64,000 nucleotides of DNA, taken from contig CANLQO010000001.1 in the NCBI GenBank assembly GCA_947493335.1, positions 1,116,001-1,180,000 of the forward strand, given 5' to 3'. The stretch's first letter is position 1. Each line of letters begins with the position of its first letter. This document shows, in pieces, positions 28,720 through 37,210 of this stretch. Position numbers and translations under genes: made by a program. The notes beneath the pieces are model-generated. The model was given only the letters and a program-made list of their open reading frames with translations, had not been told where the DNA came from and made no database searches. Source of the DNA: an uncultured Paracoccaceae bacterium. GTDB taxonomy: Bacteria; Pseudomonadota; Alphaproteobacteria; Rhodobacterales; Rhodobacteraceae.

Positions 28720-29936
28720 GCTGCCGAACGCGGGCGCATGATCAGCCAGATCAATGATCCGCCCGCCAGCACCAGAAATGGCACCATGGCAAGGTTGACG
28801 GCCGTCCAACCCTCAACCGCAGAACCGCCTGAGCAATTCATCAAGCCGCCTGACGCAAGACTAGCAATTGTCACCATACCAAAGACGATCATGTCATTGA
28901 CGCCTTGGATGCGGCCGCGTTCTTCGGGCGCATGGGCCCCAGCGAGCATTGTCGTGGCCCCGATAAAGCCAAAGTTCCAGCCAAGCCCCAAGAGGATCAA
29001 TGCGACGTAAAAATTCGTCAGTTCAACGCCCTGCAGCGCCACGAGCCCGGCAACCGCGAGAATGGCAAGACCAATGCCCATGATCCGCTCGACCCCGAAT
29101 CGTGCAATCAGATGACCGGTGAAGAAAGAAGGCGCAAACATCGCCAGCACATGGCCCGTCACCACGTTTGAGGCGTCGGAAACACTGTATCCACAGCCCA
29201 CCACCGCCAATGGGGTGGAGGTCATCACAAGGTTCATCAGGGCATAGCTGACCATCGCGCAGATCACGGCGACAAGTATCCGCGGCGTGCGCAACATCTC
29301 GGCGGTGGTGCGTCCCGCGGCGTCACCCGGCGCAGACACGGGCGGTTTGGGGATACGCAGAAAAACGAAGAGCGCCATGCCAATCACATTCAGTGCAATG
29401 GCGGCATAATAGACCGGCAGGAACCGCATCACAGTGGCATCTGGGTTGTTGTAGGTCAGCCAACTGACCAACTGCGGACCGATGATGGCCGAGATCAACC
29501 CACCAGCCAGAACATAGGAGATCGCCTTGGGCCGGAACGATTCCGATGCTGTATCTGCAGCCGCAAACCGGAAGAATCCCTGCGCCGACATGTAAATGCC
29601 TGTCAGATAGGACCCGACGAGAAACAGGACAAAACTGCCAAGTGTGATGGCATAGGCCGAGATGGCCGCCCCGACCAGACCACCAATAGCCCCGACATAG
29701 AAACCGGCCTGACGGCCATAGCGTTGCATGAAAGGGCTAAGCCACGGTGCCGTCGTCATTGAACCGAAAACAATCAGTGAAATCGGCAGCGTTGCAAAAC
29801 AGGCAATTGGTGAAAGTTGCTGACCAGCAAGGCCACCGACCACGAAGATCATCGTGATCTGGCTGCCCAGAAGCGCCTGTGCTGCGACCAGCACGGCGAC
29901 ATTACGGCGGGCAAGACTGTCGTTCACCTCTGTCAT
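28716..29936 (-). CDS. MFS transporter
   Basis: A 406-residue carrier with about twelve membrane helices. The start ATG at 29936 (MTEVNDSLARRNVAVLVAAQ) puts the first helix right behind a short cytoplasmic N-terminus. A conserved loop after helix 2 reads PWLSPFMQRYGRQAGFYVGA, a variant of the MFS GxxxDRxGRR signature. The substrate is unknown. The next gene upstream on this strand is cobB, 42 bp away, so it may be the last gene of that transcript. Confidence 0.9.
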   Translation of the reverse strand: MTEVNDSLARRNVAVLVAAQALLGSQITMIFVVGGLAGQQLSPIACFATLPISLIVFGSMTTAPWLSPFMQRYGRQAGFYVGAIGGLVGAAISAYAITLGSFVLFLVGSYLTGIYMSAQGFFRFAAADTASESFRPKAISYVLAGGLISAIIGPQLVSWLTYNNPDATVMRFLPVYYAAIALNVIGMALFVFLRIPKPPVSAPGDAAGRTTAEMLRTPRILVAVICAMVSYALMNLVMTSTPLAVVGCGYSVSDASNVVTGHVLAMFAPSFFTGHLIARFGVERIMGIGLAILAVAGLVALQGVELTNFYVALILLGLGWNFGFIGATTMLAGAHAPEERGRIQGVNDMIVFGMVTIASLASGGLMNCSGGSAVEGWTAVNLAMVPFLVLAGGSLIWLIMRPRSAA

Positions 29937-29978
29937 GGCGCCATCGGTATGCCTGTCGTGAGGCGGGCGCAATGGCGA

Positions 29979-31250
29979 TCAATCGTTTGAAATAATATGC
30001 GCGAATGACCCGCTGACGCGGCCTTGTCGCAGCCCTATCGGTCCAAGGGCGTGGCCCTCCGCATCAAAGGCATCAAAAAGCGGCGTGCCTTCGGCCCGCA
30101 GCGTAGTGGCATAGTGAAATTCATGCGCCTTGATTGCCGGGGCTTTCGTGCCGAACGGAAGCAGGGTGCGATAGCCGAGGTGAAGTTTCCGGGTGGCAAA
30201 ACTGGTCTCGAGCGGTAGCAGACCGGCCATCTTGTAGGTGATCCCATCGGCATCGGTCAGGGTTTCGCCCAATGTCATGTATCCACCGCATTCTCCATAA
30301 ATATCAGTCGTTTGTGCGGCATTTCTCAAGCTATTGAGAAAGATATCCGCACCAGCGAGTTGCGCTGCATAAAGCTCTGGGTAGCCGCCAGGCAGAATGA
30401 TCTTGTCGGCCTTGGGCACAGGTTCATTGGCAAGCGGCGAAAAGGTGCGAATGTCGATGCCCATATGCGCCTGCAGCGCCAGGTCGTAGGCATAGGTAAA
30501 GGAAAAGGCCGCATCACGCGCAATCGCAATCGATTGGCCGTGCCGACAGTCCTGTAACGCGGAGTTTTGCAAGGGGCTGCTGGCCGTGATCGGGTTGGCC
30601 AGCGCCAACAGAGCGTCAAGATCAATGGATGCGGCCATGATGTCGGCGGCTTGCTCCAAGAACATCTCCAGATCAGGCATTTCGCCAGCCTGAACAAGAC
30701 CAAGGTGCCTGGATGGGCGTGCAAGATTTGCGTCTCGCATCACGCTGCCAAGGACCGGTATGTCAATCGGTGCCAGTGCTGCGCGCAACATGCGTTCGTG
30801 GCGTAGTGACCCGACCCTGTTGAGGATGACGCCTGCAATCCTGACTTTTGGGTCTTGATTGGCAAAGCCGTTGACAATGGGCGCGATGGATTGCGCCATG
30901 GACGCCGCATCGACAATCAGCACGACCGGCACATCCAGTATATCGGCAAGGTCGGCGGTTGCACCTTTGCCGTCGGGCGGCGCGCCGTCGAAAAGCCCCA
31001 TCGCGCCTTCAATCAAAAGCGGTCCGGGTCCGGCAGCAACCTCTTTGATCCGCGCAGGCGTCATCGCCCAGGCGTCAAGGTTGAAACAGGGCTGACCACA
31101 GGCTGCGGCATGGAATTGCGGATCAATGTAGTCGGGGCCGGATTTTGCCGCGCGAACCTTGATGCCGCGCCGCGTGAGCGCCCGCAGAATGCCCAGCGTA
31201 ATGGTGGTTTTGCCAGAGCCAGAGGAGGGGGCCGAAAGGATCAGTCCCAT
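29979..31250 (-). CDS. cobB: Cobyrinic acid a,c-diamide synthase
   Basis: A 423-residue two-domain amidotransferase that amidates the a and c side chains of the corrin ring with glutamine and ATP. The start ATG at 31250 begins MGLILSAPSSGSGKTTITLG, containing the P-loop. The C-terminal type I glutaminase domain has the nucleophile motif YGECGGYMTLG (near 312-322) and a distal His. It acts in the aerobic pathway after hydrogenobyrinate. The 106-bp gap to cobA holds no gene. Confidence 0.95.
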   Translation of the reverse strand: MGLILSAPSSGSGKTTITLGILRALTRRGIKVRAAKSGPDYIDPQFHAAACGQPCFNLDAWAMTPARIKEVAAGPGPLLIEGAMGLFDGAPPDGKGATADLADILDVPVVLIVDAASMAQSIAPIVNGFANQDPKVRIAGVILNRVGSLRHERMLRAALAPIDIPVLGSVMRDANLARPSRHLGLVQAGEMPDLEMFLEQAADIMAASIDLDALLALANPITASSPLQNSALQDCRHGQSIAIARDAAFSFTYAYDLALQAHMGIDIRTFSPLANEPVPKADKIILPGGYPELYAAQLAGADIFLNSLRNAAQTTDIYGECGGYMTLGETLTDADGITYKMAGLLPLETSFATRKLHLGYRTLLPFGTKAPAIKAHEFHYATTLRAEGTPLFDAFDAEGHALGPIGLRQGRVSGSFAHIISND

Positions 31251-31356
31251 GATGACTGCCCATTCAAGATCATGGCATGCAAATACGGTCTTTGCCATCT
31301 CGTGGTTCGCCCCCGACCGAGGATTCTTTGTTCAGAAGACGGGGGGATCATAACGC

Positions 31357-32208
31357 TCAGGCGGATTCGGCTGGGCGGCCGCGACCCAAGGGATCAAGGT
31401 TGCGCGGGGCGGCGCCAGCGGCCATGGCCTGCCAGTCCAGCACCTGCCGCATCAGCACGGATTGCCCGACGCAGATGATCGCCGGCGGTTCCATCCCTGA
31501 TGCGGCGATATCGTCCACGATGGTCCCCAAAGTGGTTTCAAGCACCTGTTGGTCGGCGGTGGTCGCGGTCGTGACGACGGCCACCGGCTCTGACTGGTTG
31601 CGCCCGGCGTCCATCAGGGATGCTGCGATCTGGGCGATATGTTTCATCCCCATGTAGATCACGATCACCTGAGAACCTTTTGAAATTGCTGCCCAATCCA
31701 ACGACCCCGGTGTGTTGCCGGATTGGTCATGGCCGGTCACAAATGTCACCGATTGGTTCACGTCGCGATGGGTGACGGGGATGCCCGCATAAGCTAGCCC
31801 GCCGATACCTGCCGAGATGCCCGGAATGATGCGGATCGGCACGCCGTGCTGCACCAAGGTCTGTGCCTCTTCGCCACCACGACCAAAGACGAAGGGGTCG
31901 CCCCCTTTCAGGCGCAGGACCCGTTTGCCAGCGCGTGCGAGATCGACCAATCGCAGGGAAATGTCGCGCTGCTTGGCAGAGGGTTTGCCGCCGCGCTTGC
32001 CTGCATAGATATGTTCCGCCTGCGGTGCCCAAGACAGGATATCTTCCTGCACCAAGGCGTCATAGATCACGACATCCGCCTGCCGCAACGCGTTGAGCGC
32101 ATGCAATGTCAGAAGGCCCGGATCACCGGGGCCTGCACCACAAAGCCAGACCCATCCGGGTTCAAGTTCGGGCCATGCGTGCCCGGGAAGAGAGAGGTGA
32201 TCCGTCAT
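31357..32208 (-). CDS. cobA: Uroporphyrinogen-III C-methyltransferase (SUMT)
   Basis: A 283-residue enzyme that methylates uroporphyrinogen III at C-2 and C-7 to precorrin-2, the branch point to cobalamin and siroheme. The start ATG at 32208 (MTDHLSLPGHAW) fits. Signature segments are VWLCGAGPGDPGLLTLHAL (about 20-38), VVIYDALV and RLKGGDPFVFGRGGEEA (about 99-115), then VIPGISAG-type IIPGISAGIGG. It is the free-standing form, without the CysG dehydrogenase domains. It is divergent from cbiD. Confidence 0.95.
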   Translation of the reverse strand: MTDHLSLPGHAWPELEPGWVWLCGAGPGDPGLLTLHALNALRQADVVIYDALVQEDILSWAPQAEHIYAGKRGGKPSAKQRDISLRLVDLARAGKRVLRLKGGDPFVFGRGGEEAQTLVQHGVPIRIIPGISAGIGGLAYAGIPVTHRDVNQSVTFVTGHDQSGNTPGSLDWAAISKGSQVIVIYMGMKHIAQIAASLMDAGRNQSEPVAVVTTATTADQQVLETTLGTIVDDIAASGMEPPAIICVGQSVLMRQVLDWQAMAAGAAPRNLDPLGRGRPAESA

Positions 32209-32304
32209 AGCCGCAGTATGCACCGGTTCGCAGGGCGCGAAAAGCCGTCAAACGACGCGCTATTGGCGCTTGGCGGCATGGCCCGCGTCGCTATAGTTCG
32301 CCAC

Positions 32305-33366
32305 ATGAGCCGCAAACCGACAGGAGAGCTGCGCCGGGGCTGGACCACAGGCGCTTGTGCCACCGCCGCCACCAAGGCGGCGTTGCTGCGTTTGTGGGGC
32401 GACGGGTTTCCCGATGAGGTCACAATCACCTTGCCAAAGGGCGAGACACCGCATTTTGCGCTGACCCACCGCGACGCTGGCGCAGGCTGGGCCGAGGCAG
32501 GCATTATCAAGGACGCAGGCGATGATCCGGACGTCACGCATGGCGCGCTGATAAAGGTCCGCGTTGCTGCCTCTGCCGGTGGCGTGGTGTTCAGAGCAGG
32601 CGAAGGCGTCGGCACTGTGACCAAAGCAGGCCTGCCAATTCCAGTGGGGGAACCGGCAATCAACCCGGTGCCGCGCGCGATGATGGATGAGGTCGTGGCA
32701 GAGGTTGCAGCAGAGCTTGGTCAGCGCCCGGACATTGAAATCACCGTGTCGATCCCCGACGGCGAAGCCATCGCAAAGAAGACGTGGAACCCGCGCCTTG
32801 GAATCAGCGGCGGGTTATCCATTCTGGGCACCACGGGCGTGGTGCGCCCGTTTTCCTGCGCGGCTTGGATCGCCTCGATCCATCGCGGGATTGATGTGGC
32901 CCGCGCGGACGGGCTGGGCCATGTCGCGGGATGCACCGGGGCGACAAGCGAACGCGTGGTACAAAAGCTGCATGGGCTACCGGATCACGCCATGCTGGAT
33001 ATGGGTGATTTTGCAGGCGGAATGATCAAATACCTGCGCCGCCACCCGGTGGCCCGGCTGACAATTGGCGGTGGCATTGGCAAGCTGACAAAGCTGGCGC
33101 AGGGGGCCACGGACCTGCATTCGGGCCGATCCCAGGTCAATTTTGACCTGCTGGCCGACTGGGCCGGTGATACGCGCGTCAGGGATGCAAATACCGCATT
33201 GGAGGCTTTCGAACTGGCCGGTGCGACAATGGCAGATCGCGTGGCGCAGGTCGCCGCTGCCAAAGCGGTCGAGATGTTTGCGGGCGGCAACGCCCCAAGA
33301 CGGCTTGATATCGTCATGATCGACCGCGCGGGCAAGATCATCGCTCAGGCGGAGCATGCAACATGA
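32305..33366 (+). CDS. cbiD: Cobalt-precorrin-5B C1-methyltransferase
   Basis: A 353-residue protein that methylates C-1 of the corrin ring; in many alphaproteobacteria CbiD replaces CobF. The start ATG at 32305 (MSRKPTGELRRGWTTGACATAATKAAL) shows the CbiD opening LRRGWTTGACATAA. The internal NPRLGISGGLSILGTTGVVRPFS is a family hallmark. A longer frame that begins far upstream overlaps cobA and is rejected. The stop overlaps the cobK ATG by 4 nt. Confidence 0.95.
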   Translation: MSRKPTGELRRGWTTGACATAATKAALLRLWGDGFPDEVTITLPKGETPHFALTHRDAGAGWAEAGIIKDAGDDPDVTHGALIKVRVAASAGGVVFRAGEGVGTVTKAGLPIPVGEPAINPVPRAMMDEVVAEVAAELGQRPDIEITVSIPDGEAIAKKTWNPRLGISGGLSILGTTGVVRPFSCAAWIASIHRGIDVARADGLGHVAGCTGATSERVVQKLHGLPDHAMLDMGDFAGGMIKYLRRHPVARLTIGGGIGKLTKLAQGATDLHSGRSQVNFDLLADWAGDTRVRDANTALEAFELAGATMADRVAQVAAAKAVEMFAGGNAPRRLDIVMIDRAGKIIAQAEHAT

Positions 33367-34088
33367 CGCTGCTGTTGCTGGCCGGTACAGGTGACGCCAA
33401 GGAGATTGCGACCGCGCTGAAAGAGGCAGGGGTGGATGCGGTGGCCTCGCTCGCCGGGGCAACACGGCTGCCAGAGCCGCTTGATCTGCCAACACGCATT
33501 GGTGGCTTTGGCGGGGCGGATGGTTTCACGGACTACCTTGGACACGCTGGCATTACCCGGGTCCTGGATGCCACCCACCCCTTTGCCGCCCGGATTTCAG
33601 CCCGGACCTGCGACATTTGCCGGACCACCGGCTTGCCATACCTGCAATTCATGCGCCCGGGTTGGGAAGCCGGCCCAAATGACAATTGGACCGAGATTGC
33701 ACGCGAAGAAGATGCCATAGCTTTCATTCCAACTGGTGCCACGGTGTTTCTGGCAACGGGGCGGCAAACGTTGGATCGCTTTGCCAACCTCATCGGGCGG
33801 CGCGTCATCTGCCGTCAGATCGACCCGCCCGATGGGCCATTTCCATTTGACGGTGGCGAGTTCCTGATTGGCCGCCCGCCATTCTCGGTCGCGGATGAGG
33901 TGGCGTTATTCCGACGCTTGGATGTCGACGTCTTGATCGTCAAGAATGCAGGCGGACAGGCCAGCCGGTCCAAGCTGGACGCGGCGCAGGAACTGGGCAT
34001 CCCGGTCCTGATGATTAAACGCCCCAAACCACTCGACGCGCCGCGCGTTTCCACCATAGCAGAGGCTTTGGCATGGGCGACGGCATAG
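33363..34088 (+). CDS. cobK: Precorrin-6A reductase
   Basis: A 241-residue NAD(P)H-dependent reductase of the cobalamin ring pathway. It begins MTLLLLAGTGDAKEIATALK, a CobK-type nucleotide loop, followed by VLDATHPFAARIS (about 60-72), which is diagnostic, and ends VLMIKRPKPLDAP. The gene overlaps cbiD by 4 nt and the downstream DNA glycosylase by 16 nt. Confidence 0.93.
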   Translation: MTLLLLAGTGDAKEIATALKEAGVDAVASLAGATRLPEPLDLPTRIGGFGGADGFTDYLGHAGITRVLDATHPFAARISARTCDICRTTGLPYLQFMRPGWEAGPNDNWTEIAREEDAIAFIPTGATVFLATGRQTLDRFANLIGRRVICRQIDPPDGPFPFDGGEFLIGRPPFSVADEVALFRRLDVDVLIVKNAGGQASRSKLDAAQELGIPVLMIKRPKPLDAPRVSTIAEALAWATA

Positions 34089-34711
34089 GGCGGATCATCC
34101 ATTCTGATGCCTGCGTGGCCGAAGGCGCGGCCTGGCTGGCGGAGCAGGATCCGCGTATGGCGAAGGCTCTTGCGGGGCTTGGCCCGCTCCCGCTGCGGCG
34201 CAAGGCAGACGGTTTTGCCCAACTGTTGAACGCCATCGTCGGGCAACAGGTCAGTGTCGCCTCGGCCAATGCGATCTGGGGGCGATTGTGCGCGGCGGGC
34301 ATGAACGATCCCGACCGCGTTGTCCGTACGTCTGCCGAAGAGTTGCGCGCATTGGGATTGAGCCAGCAAAAAGCGCGCTATGCCAAAGCATTGGCCGCTG
34401 CCGGGATCGACTTTGAAGCGTTGCGCGATCAACCGAATGATGAGGTGATCAGAACCCTTACCGCTGTCACAGGCATCGGGGTCTGGACGGCAGAGGTGTA
34501 TGCGATGTTCAGTCTGGGCCGGGCGGACGTCTTTGCGCCCGGCGATCTGGCGCTGCAGGAAGGCGCGCGGATGCTGTTTGACCTGCCCGAGCGCCCCAAA
34601 GACAAGGCCCTGCGCGAAATGGCAAAGGCCTGGTCGCCTTGGCGTTCGGTTGCAGCGCGGCTCTTGTGGGCCTACTACGCACAACAGAAAACACGAGAGG
34701 GGATCAGATGA
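34073..34711 (+). CDS. DNA-3-methyladenine glycosylase (HhH-GPD family, AlkA-like)
   Basis: A 212-residue base-excision glycosylase that removes alkylated purines. The HhH-GPD core is visible as FAQLLNAIVGQQVSVASANAIW (about 42-63), LTAVTGIGVWTAEVYAMFS (about 125-143) and the catalytic aspartate in VFAPGDLALQEGAR (about 149-162). The ATG at 34073 lies 16 nt inside cobK, so translation is coupled to the cob operon. It complements Ada at 19.6 kb functionally. Confidence 0.92.
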   Translation: MGDGIGRIIHSDACVAEGAAWLAEQDPRMAKALAGLGPLPLRRKADGFAQLLNAIVGQQVSVASANAIWGRLCAAGMNDPDRVVRTSAEELRALGLSQQKARYAKALAAAGIDFEALRDQPNDEVIRTLTAVTGIGVWTAEVYAMFSLGRADVFAPGDLALQEGARMLFDLPERPKDKALREMAKAWSPWRSVAARLLWAYYAQQKTREGIR

Positions 34712-35376
34712 CACGCGCATTGCAGGCCGGCCGCAAGGAACCGCTTTCGGAGGAAACACGATCAGCGGTGGTATTCCTGCATGGCTATGGCGCAAATGGC
34801 GCAGACCTGCTGGGGCTGGCCGATCCATTGGGCGAACATATGCCTGATACGCTGTTCCTGTCTCCGGACGCACCAGAGGATTGCGCCGGGTCGCCGATGG
34901 GTTTCCAATGGTTCCCGATCCCCTGGATTGATGGCTCTTCCGAAGAAGAGGCGAATGCAGGTCTTTTGCGTGCCGCCGAAGACCTCAATGCCTTTCTGGA
35001 TGGCGTCATGGTTGACGAGGATTTGCTGCCTGAACAGGTGATGGTTCTGGGCTTCAGCCAGGGCACGATGATGGCCCTTCACGTGTTGCCCCGCCGCGAG
35101 GACCCGGTGGCCGGGATCGTCGCGTTTTCGGGCCGGTTGTTGCAGCCAGAAGTGTTGTCGGATGAGGTCGTTTGTCGCCCGCCGGTCCTGCTGATCCATG
35201 GCGATCAGGATGACGTGGTGCCGCCTCAATCCATGCCGCAGGCGGCCGAGGCCCTGCAAGATGCAGGGTGGAAAGAAGTGTTCGGCCACGTCATGAAAGG
35301 CACCGGTCACGGCATCGCGCCCGATGGGCTGTCGGTGGCACTTGCGTTTATGCGCGACAGGCTTGGGCTGGGGTAA
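34708..35376 (+). CDS. Phospholipase/carboxylesterase (alpha/beta hydrolase)
   Basis: A 222-residue serine hydrolase of the carboxylesterase/lysophospholipase family (YpfH- or EstB-like). The oxyanion region is VVFLHGYGANGADLLGLAD (about 22-40), the nucleophile elbow GFSQGTMMALH (Ser near 117), the acid HGDQDDVVPP (about 167-176) and the terminal His in GTGHGIAPDG. The start ATG at 34708 overlaps the glycosylase stop (ATGA). There is no signal peptide. Confidence 0.9.
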   Translation: MTRALQAGRKEPLSEETRSAVVFLHGYGANGADLLGLADPLGEHMPDTLFLSPDAPEDCAGSPMGFQWFPIPWIDGSSEEEANAGLLRAAEDLNAFLDGVMVDEDLLPEQVMVLGFSQGTMMALHVLPRREDPVAGIVAFSGRLLQPEVLSDEVVCRPPVLLIHGDQDDVVPPQSMPQAAEALQDAGWKEVFGHVMKGTGHGIAPDGLSVALAFMRDRLGLG

Positions 35377-35444
35377 CGACGCCTCCTAACACTCTTGCAA
35401 GGTTTTGCGGTTATCACATCCGCAGATCGCGAGAGGGTTCGGGC

Positions 35445-36200
35445 TTGAAAACGCTCATCCGTATCATCACACCCCAAACGCGCGGACAATGGTTTGCGTC
35501 ATTTGGGCTATGGCTGTTGGCATTTGATGGCGTCTTTCTGGGTGTCCTGTGGACGATCGGCCCGATCGAGGCCGCGCCGATCTGGCTTTGGTCGATAATC
35601 GGCGCGCTGGTTTGTGCGCCCTTTCTGACAACAGCGCTTGCAATGTTGCGTTTGCATCTGCGGTTGCAAAACAAGCTCTACAACGCTTCTCGCACAGACC
35701 TGCTGACCAATATGCCCAATCGGCGCGCCTTTATCGATGTCGTCAGCAAACGGTTGGAAACCTGCGGTGGGGCCTTGCTGATGATCGATGTTGATCGCTT
35801 CAAAGGTGTCAACGACACCTATGGCCACAGTTTCGGGGACGAGGTGTTGCGCCGTATGGCTGACAATATCAAACCCGTTATTCCTTCCAGCTTCTATCAC
35901 GCCCGGTTGGGCGGAGAAGAGTTTGCTGTCATGCTGTTTGATACCAACCAGCAAAAGATCGAAGACCTGGGTCAGGTCATTACGACCGGTATTCGCGTCC
36001 GCCCACCGGGTCAGCGAGAATCGATTCATGTCACCTGTTCCGTAGGTGCCTGCGTTGCGGATGCCGGCGACAGCCTGTCTGCGCTTATGTCGGTTGCAGA
36101 TACCGCACTTTATCGCGCAAAGGATGAGGGGCGCGCGCGTATGGTCATGGCCGAAGCTGACGTGAGCACCCCACCTTTGATGATCCAGTTGGCCAGTTGA
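35445..36200 (+). CDS. Membrane-anchored diguanylate cyclase (GGDEF)
   Basis: A protein of about 251 residues with two N-terminal membrane helices (about 14-35 and 42-65) and one GGDEF domain (about 82-240). The active-site motif is RLGGEEFAV, the acceptable GGEEF form, and the metal Asp lies in LLMIDVDRFKGVNDTYGH. I see no RxxD inhibitory site five residues before the motif. The start is TTG at 35445, after GAGAGGG; no ATG is available before helix 1. It should make cyclic di-GMP at the inner membrane. There is no sensor domain beyond the helices. Confidence 0.85.
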   Translation: MKTLIRIITPQTRGQWFASFGLWLLAFDGVFLGVLWTIGPIEAAPIWLWSIIGALVCAPFLTTALAMLRLHLRLQNKLYNASRTDLLTNMPNRRAFIDVVSKRLETCGGALLMIDVDRFKGVNDTYGHSFGDEVLRRMADNIKPVIPSSFYHARLGGEEFAVMLFDTNQQKIEDLGQVITTGIRVRPPGQRESIHVTCSVGACVADAGDSLSALMSVADTALYRAKDEGRARMVMAEADVSTPPLMIQLAS

Positions 36201-36309
36201 TGCCGCATGTCGCAAAGTTGTGACCTCCTGCCGTTACCCCTGCGACATGTTGGGCAGATTTAGCGATTGCCCTTTGATTGACGCAAGATATAGTCAATGC
36301 AAGCGGCTG

Positions 36310-36326
36310 GAGCGGGGCTCCCGCTC
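36310..36326. other. Perfect hairpin upstream of the HNH gene
   Basis: GAGCGGG, loop GCT, CCCGCTC is a perfect 7-bp stem 41 nt ahead of the HNH start codon. It lies in the 167-bp gap after the diguanylate cyclase and could be the 3' hairpin of that gene or part of the HNH leader. Confidence 0.45.
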
Positions 36327-36367
36327 TGATGCCCATCGCAGGTGACAGAGCAGAGGACCTTTTGTCG

Positions 36368-36952
36368 ATGGACGGCGATTTCAGATCAGATTTTGTACGT
36401 GAACCGGGCGCGCTCAAACACTTCCCGGCCTTGGTGCTGAATGCCGACTACAGGCCCTTGTCGTATTATCCGCTCAGCCTTTGGCCCTGGCAAGAAGCGG
36501 TCAAGGCCGCCTGGCTCGACAGGGTCGACATCGTCAGCGAATACGAAGAGGTGGTCCGGTCCCCCTCGACCGAGATCAGGATACCCTCGGTGGTGGTGCT
36601 GAAAGACTATGTGAAACCTCAAAAGCGCGTGGCCTTCACGCGCTTTAATTTATTTCTGCGGGACGAATTCAGCTGTCAGTACTGTGGGGCGCGGGGCGAT
36701 CTGACGTTTGACCATGTTGTGCCACGTGCGCGCGGCGGGATCACCAGTTGGCAGAACGTCGTGGCCGCCTGTAGCCCATGTAACTTGCGCAAAGGTTCGC
36801 GGCTGCTGAAACACTCCGGCCTCAGCCTCAATCGCATTCCGCGCCAGCCTGAGGCGGAAGAATTGCGCAATATGGGCCGCAAGTTCCCTCCGAACTATAT
36901 GCACGACAGTTGGATGGACTTTCTGTATTGGGACGCAGAGCTTGAGGCCTGA
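36368..36952 (+). CDS. HNH endonuclease domain protein
   Basis: A 194-residue protein with a C-terminal HNH fold: zinc-knuckle CQYCG (about 99-103), LTFDHVVPRARGG (about 108-120, the His-containing beta-beta motif) and ACSPCNLRKGSR. This compact HNH family is common in alphaproteobacteria and cyanobacteria as a stand-alone chromosomal gene, with no proven role. The ATG at 36368 (MDGDFRSDFVREP) is preferred over a TTG at 36278, which would read through the hairpin at 36310. It lies alone between the cyclase and zwf. Confidence 0.85.
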   Translation: MDGDFRSDFVREPGALKHFPALVLNADYRPLSYYPLSLWPWQEAVKAAWLDRVDIVSEYEEVVRSPSTEIRIPSVVVLKDYVKPQKRVAFTRFNLFLRDEFSCQYCGARGDLTFDHVVPRARGGITSWQNVVAACSPCNLRKGSRLLKHSGLSLNRIPRQPEAEELRNMGRKFPPNYMHDSWMDFLYWDAELEA

Positions 36953-37013
36953 ACCGGGCCGCCCGATGGGACGACCCGGCCATCCGCCGCAGTTTGGGGC
37001 CAACGGCGTCTGT

Positions 37014-37033
37014 AAATCCAAAACTTTGGATTT
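37014..37033. repeat. Perfect 9-bp inverted repeat after the HNH gene
   Basis: AAATCCAAAACTTTGGATTT has 9-bp arms around AC. It resembles the A/T-rich palindromes after nrdJ and aglK in size and place, but lacks their CTAG core. In the 258-bp gap 36953-37210 there is also TGTCGCGACA (37049-37058) and the operator-like dyad at 37179; no gene is visible. Confidence 0.6.
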
Positions 37034-37178
37034 GACCGAACTCACGTTTGTCGCGACAGAAAGTTTCACCGCGCAGATCGTGTGAGACCTGAAATGACCG
37101 CAAGTCGCGAAAGCATGGTAGAACCCGCCTAACTGCGCGCGAAACGCTAGACTCACTGATGTGGTCTGCTAAGAGGTC

Positions 37179-37190
37179 GTTAGCGCTAAC
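37179..37190. promoter_or_regulatory. Operator-like palindrome upstream of zwf
   Basis: GTTAGCGCTAAC is a perfect 12-bp palindrome with a central CG, the form typical of LacI-family operators. It ends 20 bp before the zwf ATG, where a bound repressor could block initiation. The regulator is not identified; the aglR-linked sites in this window share the AGCGCT core. Confidence 0.55.
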
Positions 37191-37210
37191 GCAAAACGAA
37201 GAGGTTCCTG

